Shown here piece after piece: positions 35,692 to 43,581 of a DNA stretch of 64,000 bases (positions are counted from its first letter, which is position 1; each line of letters opens with the position of its first letter). The notes beneath the pieces were generated by a model. It had not been told where the DNA came from. It was given only the letters and a program-made list of their open reading frames with translations, and ran no database searches. The position numbers and the translations under genes are program-made. Origin of the DNA: Opitutaceae bacterium. Its GTDB lineage: Bacteria > Verrucomicrobiota > Verrucomicrobiia > Opitutales > Opitutaceae. The stretch spans positions 1 to 64,000 of the forward strand of contig JAUSID010000240.1 of the NCBI GenBank assembly GCA_030648295.1, written 5' to 3'.

Positions 35692-37233
35692 TCATTTCCT
35701 CTCCTTCGGTTGCTCGCCGAAAAGATCGATGGCTGCGTCGTTTTTCCGCGCCGGGCCGGGGGTGCTGCGGCCACGCTCCACGAAATCCCGCAGCTGCGCG
35801 GTCAACCGTTGCACGATTTCCGGCCGCGCCGCCTGGAGGTTGTGCTGCTCCGCGATGTCTTTGGAAAGGTCATACAGCTGGATGTCGGGCAGCCCCTGCG
35901 CCTTCGCGTCGGCATCGATCGGCTTGGCCCAGCCGCCACTGCCGGGACAAAATTCAAGTTTCCACGGGCCTTCGCGCAGCGCGAACCTTCCATGAATGCT
36001 GTGGTGAACGATCGAGCGGCGGGCGCCATGGCCGGTGCCCAGCAAATCCGGCAGGAAGCTGAAACTGTCCTCGGCGGCCGTGGCGGGAATCCTCGCCCCG
36101 GTGATTTCGGCCATCGTGGTGATTAGGTCGGTCAGGCAAATGGTGTTGTCGGCCCGAGCCCCGGCGCGCACGCGACCCGGCCAGCGCGCGACGAACGGGA
36201 TCCGGTGGCCGCCGTCCCAGATGTCGGCCTTGTACCCGCGAAACTGCGCGCTCGCGAAATGCCCCTGCGCCTCGAGCTTGTCCGTGCCCGCCGCCGGCGA
36301 GCAGCCGTTGTCGCTCGTGGCGATGACAAGCGTGTCGCGCGCGATACCCGCCTGCTCCAGCGCCGCCAGCACCTCACCCAGGGCCCAGTCCGTTTCCATG
36401 ACGAAATCGGCATAGGCGCCGAGCCCGCTTTTGCCCTGCCATTCCTTCGACGGCACGATTGGCGTGTGCGGCGAACTCAGCGCGAGGTACAGCATGAACG
36501 GAGCGCCGGCCCGCACGCGCTCCGCAATATAATCGCGCCCGCGGCGGACCAACCGCGGCAGCGTTTCAACCGGCGGCACCAGTTCGGTCACCTGATCGCC
36601 CTCGAACATCGACTCCATCATCCGCGCGTGATGGAATCCGAAAAATGTGTCGAACCCGCGGGTGAGCGGGCCGTCGCGCGTGCGTGCGCCCATCGGCGCA
36701 CCGGGAAATCGGCCGAGGCCGCTCCCGTTCCCGTCGCCCCCTTTCGCCTTTTTCTCCCCGCCGCCGGCTTTCTTTTTGCCCCCGCCGCTTTTGTCCGCCG
36801 CGCCCTCGATCGTGAATCCAAGGTGCCACTTGCCAATGCACGCCGTATGATAGCCCTGCTGCTTCAACATCGCCGGCAGCGTCAGTCGGTCGGGTGCGAT
36901 AAGCGGCTCCACGTAACCGTCGAGCACGCCGTGTTGCAGCCGCGTGCGCCACGCGTAACGACCCGTGAGCAACCCGTAGCGCGTCGGCGTGCAAACCGAC
37001 GAGCCGCCATGCGCATCCGTAAACGTCATGCCTTCGCGTACCAGCCGGTCGAAATGCGGCGTCGCAATCTTCCCGCGCTCCGGGTTCAGCGCGTGCACGT
37101 CGCCATAACCGAGATCGTCGGCGAGCAGGATGACGAGGTTGGGTTTTTTCGCCGTGGCATCCGCCGCGTGGAGCAGCGGCAGGACGCCGAGCGCGAGCAC
37201 GAAGCCCAGCTGGCGCGAAATCGTGGAGATCAT
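35692..37233 (-). CDS. Secreted formylglycine-dependent sulfatase
   Basis: A 513-residue type I sulfatase with a signal peptide (FVLALGVLPLLHA). The FGly motif is CTPTRYGLLTGR, Cys81 being the residue to be oxidised. Metal-binding Asp pair: LLADDLGYGD; also GKWHLGF and SDNGCSP. Between GKWHLGF and LTRGFDTFFGF lies a low-complexity Lys/Gly insert of about 27 residues (KKKAGGGEKKAKGGDGNGSG) that the family lacks. The start overlaps the fucosidase stop (ATGA), so the two are translationally coupled. With the fucosidase it suggests a sulfated fucose-containing glycan, such as fucoidan; that is inference. Confidence 0.92.
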   Translation of the reverse strand: MISTISRQLGFVLALGVLPLLHAADATAKKPNLVILLADDLGYGDVHALNPERGKIATPHFDRLVREGMTFTDAHGGSSVCTPTRYGLLTGRYAWRTRLQHGVLDGYVEPLIAPDRLTLPAMLKQQGYHTACIGKWHLGFTIEGAADKSGGGKKKAGGGEKKAKGGDGNGSGLGRFPGAPMGARTRDGPLTRGFDTFFGFHHARMMESMFEGDQVTELVPPVETLPRLVRRGRDYIAERVRAGAPFMLYLALSSPHTPIVPSKEWQGKSGLGAYADFVMETDWALGEVLAALEQAGIARDTLVIATSDNGCSPAAGTDKLEAQGHFASAQFRGYKADIWDGGHRIPFVARWPGRVRAGARADNTICLTDLITTMAEITGARIPATAAEDSFSFLPDLLGTGHGARRSIVHHSIHGRFALREGPWKLEFCPGSGGWAKPIDADAKAQGLPDIQLYDLSKDIAEQHNLQAARPEIVQRLTAQLRDFVERGRSTPGPARKNDAAIDLFGEQPKERK

Positions 37234-38297
37234 TTCTTCTTTTTCTTTTTCGGGGCTTCCGGAGCCGGGGTGGCGTCGGGAGCGGGCCAGCCGCGCTGGC
37301 GGATGATTTCGCCGGCGGCCCGCAGCGTGCTCAGATCCTCGGGATGGATCGAGCCGTCCGGCAACGGTCCGGTGTTGAGCAGGAGATTGGCAGGCAGGCT
37401 CGCCGCGCGCGCCAGCATGGCGGTGACCTGCTCGGGCGTCTTGTGGTGGCCGTCATCCTCTTTCATGTAACCCCAGCCATGCGGCTGGAGCGTGTCACAG
37501 AGCTCGAGTGGGCGGTCGGGTTTCTCGTTGTACTTCCGCTCGGGCGCGAGAAAGTCCTCCCCGCCCGTCAGTCCTTGCTTGTAGGATACGAGCACCTGCG
37601 GCTGCAGACTGCGGATGTGCGCGTAAAGCTCCGGCAGCTGCCATTCGGCGAGCCGCTCCTTCCGGGACAGCGGCACCGCGATGCCGTCGAGCCAGATGGC
37701 GGCAATCGGCCCGTAGTTCGTGAGCAGCTCGCTGATCTGGGCGCGCATGAATTCCAGGTAACGCTCGAGACGATGCTCGCTGCCCGTCGCATACGCGAGC
37801 TCCGGCGTCGGATAAGCCGGCCTCGCGCTCCCGCCCCATTCGCCGTTGTTCGGCGCGTGCGGGTGCCGCCAGTCGCGTCCGTGGGAATAATACAGGGAGA
37901 GCCCGAGACCCTTTTTGGCGCACGCCGCGGCGAGCTCGGCGATCAAATCGCGTTTGGCCGGACTGTTGACGCTGTTGAAATCGGTCTGCTTCGTCGCGAA
38001 GAGGCAGAAGCTGTCGTGGTGCCGCGTCGTGATGGTCACGTACTTCATCTGCGCGGAGAGCGCCAGGTCGGTGATGAAGTCCGCGTTGAAGCCCGCCGCG
38101 GTGAACCGGTTTTTGAGTTTCGCGTATTCGGCCACGGGAATCTTTTCGCGGAGCTGGAGCCATTCGTGGCGGCCTTCGATCGAGTACAGCCCGTAGTGCA
38201 GGAAAAGCCCGAACTTTGCCTGCCGGAACCAGGCGATTGCCGCCGCGCGCGGATCGCGGGCGAACAACTCCGTGTGGCCGCGCAAATACGACGGCAC
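37230..38297 (-). CDS. Alpha-L-fucosidase, GH29
   Basis: Retaining exo-fucosidase-type TIM barrel of 355 residues counted from the GTG at 38297. Family motifs: WFRQAKFGLFLHYGLYSIEG, YVTITTRHHDSFCLF (the HHD substrate-binding motif), GLSLYYSHGRDW and AAIWLDGIA, where Asp204 is the expected nucleophile. The same frame runs on upstream to 38387 and encodes NRRSFIATLGGAAAALALPR, a twin-arginine signal peptide, but there the start-position codon is CTG. The real start is thus probably CTG at 38387, and GTG at 38297 would give a protein without a signal. The C terminus is a run of six lysines. First gene of a coupled operon with sulfatase, VanZ and TPR/GT-C genes. Confidence 0.9.
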   Translation of the reverse strand: MPSYLRGHTELFARDPRAAAIAWFRQAKFGLFLHYGLYSIEGRHEWLQLREKIPVAEYAKLKNRFTAAGFNADFITDLALSAQMKYVTITTRHHDSFCLFATKQTDFNSVNSPAKRDLIAELAAACAKKGLGLSLYYSHGRDWRHPHAPNNGEWGGSARPAYPTPELAYATGSEHRLERYLEFMRAQISELLTNYGPIAAIWLDGIAVPLSRKERLAEWQLPELYAHIRSLQPQVLVSYKQGLTGGEDFLAPERKYNEKPDRPLELCDTLQPHGWGYMKEDDGHHKTPEQVTAMLARAASLPANLLLNTGPLPDGSIHPEDLSTLRAAGEIIRQRGWPAPDATPAPEAPKKKKKK

Positions 38298-38387
38298 CAG
38301 GACGGCCGATGCGGCGCGCGCCGGACGCGGCAGCGCGAGCGCCGCGGCTGCACCGCCGAGGGTGGCAATGAATGACCGTCGATTCAG

Positions 38388-38664
38388 GGTTGTTGGTTTC
38401 TTGGCTGGTCAGGTTGGGGGCGCGACCGCCCCCGGTCGCAACGAACGATGCAACCGGGAGCGGGCGCGCTCCCATTCGAACAATCGCCGGCCCCTCGACG
38501 GGCTCGGGGCCCTGAGCCGATTCGACGAGCTCACGGCCATCTGTGATTTCGACTGAAAGGCCTCGAGCTTGTCGAGAGGCTTGTCGAGAGGCTTGTCGAA
38601 CGGGCAAGCAGGCTCCTGCAAAAATGGGCAACTCGTCTCATCTTGAAATGCGCCGTTGCGCGAT
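38388..38664. repeat. Gap with two repeat families
   Basis: At 38416-38473, GGGGGCGCGACCGCCCCCGG followed by TCGCAACGAACGATGC then AACCGGGAGCGGGCGCGCTC is a diverged member of the 60-bp palindrome family at 39671. At 38489-38605 is the inverted relative of 26313-26418, including three tandem GCTTGTCGAGAG-type 12-mers at 38567-38602. No gene is seen. Confidence 0.7.
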
Positions 38665-39530
38665 TCACCGCGCGGCCGCGGCACCCTTCTTGTTCTTCCC
38701 TCCCCCGGCGCCTTTGGCCCCCGGGGGTGGCGGGGTCCACTCCGCCGGCTTGGGATTCGCCACCTTCAGCGGGGTCGTGTCGCCGTAACGCGCCATTTCC
38801 TTTTCGAGCCGCGCCATCATTTCCCTCACCTTCGCCGCGTGCGCGGGCTTCTCGGCCAGGTTGGTCAGCTCGTGTGGGTCCTGGCGCAGATCGAAAAGCT
38901 GCGTCTTGTCGACCAGCGGATAACGGATGAGCTTCCAGCGCTCGTCGCGGACCGCGCGCTGGCCGTCGCGATACGCGGTGTAGAGGACATCCCGTACCTT
39001 CGACGCCCGGCCCTGTGCAATCGGCAGGACGCTGCTGCCTTCCACGCCTGCCGGAGTCGGCGCGCCAGCCAAGTCGCAAAAGGTCGGATACAGGTCCATC
39101 AGGTACACCAGCGCGTCGGTGCGCCCATGCGGAATCCCGGGACCGGCGATGACACACGGCACGTGCATGCCGCCAAACTCGTACAGGTTCTGCTTGCCGA
39201 ACAGCCCGTGTTCGCCGAGCGATAGCCCGTTGTCGCCGGTGAAGATGATGATCGTGTTGTCCCACTCGCCCATCGCCTTGAGCTGCGCAAAAACACGGCC
39301 GATGTGTAACACTGCGTAAACGACATGCCGCGCGCCACGAGCGTGTCCAGGTTCGGCGTCTGCAACAGGGGGTTGCCGAGTGCGTGCAGCCCGTCCGGCC
39401 GGTGATCATCCGCGTGCACGTGCAGGATGTTCATCCGCCGCGCCGGTGCCGCTGCGCTGACCGTCGTCACGCCGGCAAGGAGCAGGAAAATTCGAGCGAC
39501 GGTGAAGCGGGAAATGAGTTTGGAGTTCAT
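38665..39530 (-). pseudogene. Sulfatase pseudogene: catalytic middle deleted, frameshifted
   Basis: The N-terminal frame from 39530 has a signal peptide (ARIFLLLAGVTTVSAAA), the metal-binding start MNILHVHADDHRPDGLHALG and then GMSFTQCYT. At about 39310 the homology jumps, in another frame, to HIGRVFAQLKAMGEWDNTII then FTGDNGLSLGEHGLFGKQNL and on to a normal sulfatase C terminus ending in a Lys/Gly/Ala-rich tail. About 200 residues are missing, including the CxPxR formylglycine motif, so the product cannot be an active sulfatase. It lies directly upstream of the active fucosidase-sulfatase operon on the same strand. Confidence 0.83.
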
Positions 39531-40049
39531 GCGGTTGAGGGGAGGACACTCGGGATCGGCCGGGAAAGCTCTTCGTACAGGGGAGACAACTCTTCTCCGT
39601 CATTCTGACGCCGAACGATGCGAATAGGAACGTCCGCGGGACCCGCACGTCGCGTGGACTGGCGCTGATTGGGAACGCGACCGCCCTCGGTCGCAACAAT
39701 TTCCATGCGACCGGGGGCGGTCGCGTTCCCATCCAAACCAATCGCCTGCGAGCAGGCTTCCCATGCTTGCAGTGCAGCGGGCCCCGGGTTCTCGTCGCTC
39801 ACTGGCGGCAACGACCTCGCATCCGCGATCGGCCCCGGCCCGACGTTATCCAGCTTCTTCACCTCCCCTACCATGCGTTCCCTCGCCTCTTGCTGCGACG
39901 CCTGCGCGCCCATCGATCATGCTCTCGTCGCGTCGACATATGCCACGCGAGAGAAGCCGGCTTCTCTGCGATCCAGTCGCGCGACGCGACCGCCCACGCG
40001 CTCCTCAGAAAAATCCCCGACTCTTCGTTCGACGCAACCCTTCGCCGCG
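39531..40049. repeat. 519-bp gap with a 60-bp near-perfect palindrome
   Basis: At 39671-39730, GGGAACGCGACCGCCCTCGG plus TCGCA is mirrored by TGCGACCGGGGGCGGTCGCG plus TTCCC, leaving a loop of about 10 bases. It is the best-preserved member of a family also present at 38416 and 41717. An ATG-led extension of the MetE-like frame from 39873 exists, but its composition does not look like protein of that family. Nothing else in the gap can be named. Confidence 0.75.
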
Positions 40050-41078
40050 TTGGCGTCGAACCGGCTGCCGACCGGTCCGCGCATCCGGACGACCACCGTC
40101 GGCTCGTATCCGATCCCCGACTGGCTCGCCGCGCTGCCCAGCGAACAGGCGGTCATCGACGCCACGCGGGTCGTGTTCGACATCCAACGCCGGGCGGGAA
40201 TCGACTTGCCGACCGATGGCGAACTCTACCGCTTCGACGTCAATCATCCCGACACCAACGGCATGATCGAATACTTCATCCGGCCGATGGCCGGCGTCTC
40301 GTCCGTGGTCGGTCGCAGCGTGAGCGAAGAATTCCAGCGCCACGCGCCCATGGGTTTTCGGCGCAAACCCGCCGGCGTGGTTCAAGGTCCGCTTGGCGAA
40401 GGCTCGCTCAACCTGCTGGGCGACTGCCAGCGCGCGGCATCCGTCTCGGGTGGCGCGTTCAAGTTTACGGTGACGAGCCCCTACATGCTCGCCCGCACGC
40501 TGCTCGATCACCATTACCGCGACTTCGAGGCGTTGACGCTCGCGCTGGCGGATGTGCTCGCGGCGCAGGTGCCGGGGCTGCCCGCCGCATGCGTGCAGGT
40601 CGACGAGGCCAACATTCCCGGCAACCCCGCGGACGGTCCGCTTGCCGCCAAGGCGATCAATCGCGTGCTGGACGCAATCGATCGCGGAACCGAGCGCGCG
40701 GTGCATTTCTGTTTCGGCAATTACGGCGGCCAGGCCATCCAGCGTGGATCGTGGAAGGCACTGCAGAATTTTCTGAATGCGTTGCACGCTGATCACCTCG
40801 TGCTCGAACTCGCGCACCGCCCGGCCAGCGACATCGATGCGCTCACGGGCATCGACGAACGAATCGCGCTCGGCATCGGCGTCGTGGACATCAAGGTGAA
40901 CCACATTGAAACCGCCGAGGAAATCGCCGGCCGGATCGACGCGGTGGAAAAAAAGGCCGGCGCCGGTCGCGTGAAATGGGTCCATCCCGACTGCGGGTTC
41001 TGGATGCTCAAGCGCTCGATCGCCGATCGAAAGATGGAAGCGCTGGTGAAGGGCCGGGATTTGTATCTCGGCCGGTAG
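40050..41078 (+). CDS. MetE C-terminal-domain-like (cobalamin-independent methionine synthase family) protein
   Basis: A TIM-barrel protein of about 342 residues, equal to the C-terminal catalytic half of MetE and lacking the N-terminal half. It starts with RIRTTTVGSYPIPDWLAALP, and has FKFTVTSPYMLARTLLDHHY, VQVDEANIPGNPADGP and DIKVNHIETAEEIAGRI. The zinc-ligand set is present: His219 and Cys221 in VHFCFGNYGG, Glu253 in LVLELAH, Cys315 in HPDCGFWM. Such stand-alone forms are methyltransferases with uncertain methyl donors. The start is weakly defined: I use a TTG at 40050 because it fits the family's N terminus; no ribosome-binding site is evident. Confidence 0.82.
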   Translation: MASNRLPTGPRIRTTTVGSYPIPDWLAALPSEQAVIDATRVVFDIQRRAGIDLPTDGELYRFDVNHPDTNGMIEYFIRPMAGVSSVVGRSVSEEFQRHAPMGFRRKPAGVVQGPLGEGSLNLLGDCQRAASVSGGAFKFTVTSPYMLARTLLDHHYRDFEALTLALADVLAAQVPGLPAACVQVDEANIPGNPADGPLAAKAINRVLDAIDRGTERAVHFCFGNYGGQAIQRGSWKALQNFLNALHADHLVLELAHRPASDIDALTGIDERIALGIGVVDIKVNHIETAEEIAGRIDAVEKKAGAGRVKWVHPDCGFWMLKRSIADRKMEALVKGRDLYLGR

Positions 41079-41146
41079 GGCAGAGTACAACCGCGAGTGA
41101 TTCGCGGGCGATCGATTTTCGCCGGGCTCGCCGGGAACTCATCAGG

Positions 41147-41551
41147 TCACGAAACGAGGAAGCAGCGGCCGCTCAATACGGCCCGAATGGCGTCAGGCAA
41201 GTGGGCAGTTTTCTTCTTCGACACGAAGCCGGTCGCGCCCACGGCGAACGCGCGCTCGATGTACGGCTGGGCATAGGTGGAGGAAAACACGACCACCTTG
41301 GTCTCCTTCGCGAGCGCAAGAATTTCACTGGTGGCGTCGAATCCGTTCATAATCGGCATGTCGATGTCCATGATGATGACGTCCGGTGCGCGCGCCCGCG
41401 CCATGGTCACGGCTTCGCGGCCATTGGCGCATTCGTTGACGACGATGACATCTCCCATGCCATTCAGCACCCCAGCGACGACACGCCGCATCGTCCGATC
41501 GTCGTCGGCGATGAGAATATTGAGCTGATCAGGGGCGCACAATCCGGGCAT
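41147..41551 (-). CDS. Stand-alone response-regulator receiver domain
   Basis: A 134-residue single REC domain: LNILIADDDRTMRRVVAGVL (acidic Asp16-Asp18), phosphoacceptor Asp62 in DVIIMDIDMPIMNG, switch Ser/Thr in VVFSSTYAQ (Thr92) and the conserved Lys112 in GFVSKKKTAH. No output domain follows. No histidine kinase is encoded in this window, so the partner is elsewhere. CheY-like or phosphorelay roles are both possible. It is convergent with the MetE-like gene, 68 bp apart. Confidence 0.9.
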   Translation of the reverse strand: MPGLCAPDQLNILIADDDRTMRRVVAGVLNGMGDVIVVNECANGREAVTMARARAPDVIIMDIDMPIMNGFDATSEILALAKETKVVVFSSTYAQPYIERAFAVGATGFVSKKKTAHLPDAIRAVLSGRCFLVS

Positions 41552-41860
41552 CTGCCCACCAAGACCGCGCAGGGCCGCAATGTTTACAAGGGTCGCGTCT
41601 ACCGGAATTCCGGTAGATGGCCAAAACGAGCCACGAGGTGTTTCTTGCCGTTTATGGGGCGAAGGGGCCCCGGACGGGCGAAAACCAGCTCCGGCGTTGA
41701 GGTGTGCAGACGATTCGGGAGCGCGGCCGGCCTCGGTCGCGGCGATCCCAATGCGACCGGGGGCGGTCGCGCCCTCATCCGATTTCCATTCACCGGATCG
41801 CGAGCCGAATTATCCAACCTCATCACCCCGGCGGCTGCGGCCGGGCGCGCCGCTCGCGAA
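41552..41860. repeat. Gap with a copy of the GCGACCGCC palindrome
   Basis: At 41717-41776, GGGAGCGCGGCCGGCCTCGG plus TCGC faces TGCGACCGGGGGCGGTCGCG plus CCCTC: the third member of the family at 39671, with a worn left arm. A short CGGAATTCCG palindrome lies near 41608. No gene is seen. Confidence 0.65.
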
Positions 41861-43252
41861 TCACTTCGCCGCGCGTTTTCCGGCCTTTTTGGCTTTTCGG
41901 GTATTGCTGCGGTCGGGAAACCACTTCGGCTCCTGCAACTGCGCGTCCCACTCCGCCCACGCCGCGGCGAGTTGGTGCACAATTCCAGGCTCCTGCGCCG
42001 CGAGGTTGGTTTTCTCGCCGATGTCCTGCTTCAGATCATACAATTCAACGCCGGCGATCGTGACGGGACCGCGCTGTTCGCTTCCGCCAGCGGGACCGGG
42101 CCCCTTGACGAGTTTCCAGTCGCCGCGACGAATCGCCATCTGGACGCCGAAACGCCAATAGAGCACCTCGTGCGGCCTGCCCGTGTTTTCGCCGCGAAGA
42201 AACGGCAGCAGGTTCACGCCATCAATCTTCCATTCGGGCTTCGTCGCGACACCGGCCGCGGCCAATGCGGTCGGCAGCACATCGAGTTGGATCACCGGAC
42301 GATCATCCACGCCGCCGGCGGGAATCCGGCCCTTCCATTGCAGCATCCAAGGAACACGGATACCGCCCTCCCACGTCTGCGATTTGAAACCACGCAGCGG
42401 ACCATTGCCCGAGGTGGTCGATGGGGTCGGCCCGCCGTTGTCGCTGATGAAAAACACGAGCGTGTTCTCCTCGAGTTTCAATTCCCTCAGTTTGGCGAGC
42501 ACGGAGCCGACGGCATCGTCCATCGCGGAAAGCATCGCGGCGAAGGTCCGGCGCCGCAAATCCGCGATCGACGCGAAGCGCTTCAGGTACTTGTCCGGCG
42601 CCTGGAGGGGCGAATGCACCGCATTGAACGGCAGGTAGCAGAACCATGCTTCGCGCCGGTGACGGTCGATGAATTGGACCGCTTCGCGCGCGAACTCCTC
42701 CGTAGTGTAGTCGATCTTCGCGACCTTTGTCGTGCCACGAAGAATCGGGTTGAGCGGATCCGCCTCGGCGTCGATGTAGCTGTGCGCGCCGCCGAGAAAC
42801 CCGAAGTACTCGTCGAACCCGCGCTGCTGCGGATGAAATTCCGGCCGGTAACCCAGGTGCCACTTGCCGAACATGCCGGTGACGTAGCCCGCCGCCTTCA
42901 ACCGCTGCGGCAGCGTCGTCTCGCTCAGCGGCAGCCCGAAGTTCGCGACCGCCTGTTCCGCCGGGCCCGGATTGAACTCGTGGCCGAACCGTTCCTGGTA
43001 GCGGCCGGTCATGAGCCCGGCGCGCGTGGGACTGCAATACGGTCCGCTCACGTAGCCGTTGGTGAACCGCACGCCGTTCTTCGCGATCGAGTCGATGTGC
43101 GGCGTCGGGATCTGCGGGTTGCCCTGGCAGGAAAGTTCGCCGTAACCGAGGTCATCGGCAATCAGCAGGAGAATATTGGGACGCGCGGGTGCCGCGGCAT
43201 GGACGACGCTGGCAATCACCAACGCGAGTAGCGAAACAACGAGTGATTTCAT
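41861..43252 (-). CDS. Secreted formylglycine-dependent sulfatase
   Basis: A 463-residue type I sulfatase with a signal peptide (LVVSLLALVIASVVHAA). Motifs: PNILLLIADDLGYGELSCQG (metal site), YVSGPYCSPTRAGLMTGRYQ with formylglycine Cys73, GMFGKWHLGYRPEFHPQQRG, FISDNGGPTPSTTSGNGPLR and GIRVPWMLQW. This is the N-acetylgalactosamine-6-sulfatase/arylsulfatase A-like subtype, complete and of normal length. The C terminus is Lys/Arg/Ala-rich (RKAKKAGKRAAK). Monocistronic as far as can be seen; the dedicated FGly-generating enzyme is not in the window. Confidence 0.92.
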   Translation of the reverse strand: MKSLVVSLLALVIASVVHAAAPARPNILLLIADDLGYGELSCQGNPQIPTPHIDSIAKNGVRFTNGYVSGPYCSPTRAGLMTGRYQERFGHEFNPGPAEQAVANFGLPLSETTLPQRLKAAGYVTGMFGKWHLGYRPEFHPQQRGFDEYFGFLGGAHSYIDAEADPLNPILRGTTKVAKIDYTTEEFAREAVQFIDRHRREAWFCYLPFNAVHSPLQAPDKYLKRFASIADLRRRTFAAMLSAMDDAVGSVLAKLRELKLEENTLVFFISDNGGPTPSTTSGNGPLRGFKSQTWEGGIRVPWMLQWKGRIPAGGVDDRPVIQLDVLPTALAAAGVATKPEWKIDGVNLLPFLRGENTGRPHEVLYWRFGVQMAIRRGDWKLVKGPGPAGGSEQRGPVTIAGVELYDLKQDIGEKTNLAAQEPGIVHQLAAAWAEWDAQLQEPKWFPDRSNTRKAKKAGKRAAK

Positions 43253-43581
43253 GGGGAGCGACGAGTGGACGGGGGACTTGCTCCGGACCCTGACACATCG
43301 CCGCGCCTATTTCCCGCCTGAAATTGCGGTGCCCAGTTTCGCGTTTCGGGAGTCGGTGTTCGGGTTTCGGGTGTCGCGTTGTCGCTCCGCAAATCTTGCC
43401 AGTCTTCCGTCTGCCATCTCTGAGAATGTTGTCGGCCTGCGTGCATTGCTGTTGCCGTGCCGCGAATGTGTTTTTATCCATCCTGCGTCCAGCTCGCCCG
43501 TCGGAGAACCCCGTCGCCGGCGGCGGCGCAGATCACGCCAGCCGATGAATCGGGACTGCGTTCGAGTGAACTGGTTTCACC
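43253..43581. other. Divergent promoter gap with a heptamer array
   Basis: A 329-bp gap between the divergent sulfatase and beta-propeller genes. At about 43338-43381 runs a degenerate heptamer array (GTTTCGC, GTTTCGG, GAGTCGG, TGTTCGG, GTTTCGG, GTGTCGC). Promoters for both genes should lie here, but I cannot point to convincing -35/-10 boxes. Confidence 0.5.

Noticed and set aside
36566-36994. 142-codon minus-strand frame with Arg-rich peptide
   Set aside because: It overlaps the sulfatase gene in another frame on the same strand and has no independent support.
38567-38602. Possible CRISPR or attachment repeats (three 12-mers)
   Set aside because: Direct tandem copies without spacers, no integrase, and an inverted relative at 26313 shows they belong to a dispersed repeat family.
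39873-40049. ATG-led N-terminal extension of the MetE-like protein
   Set aside because: The extra 59 residues are Arg/Ser/Cys-rich, unlike the family, whose members begin close to the TTVGSYP motif.
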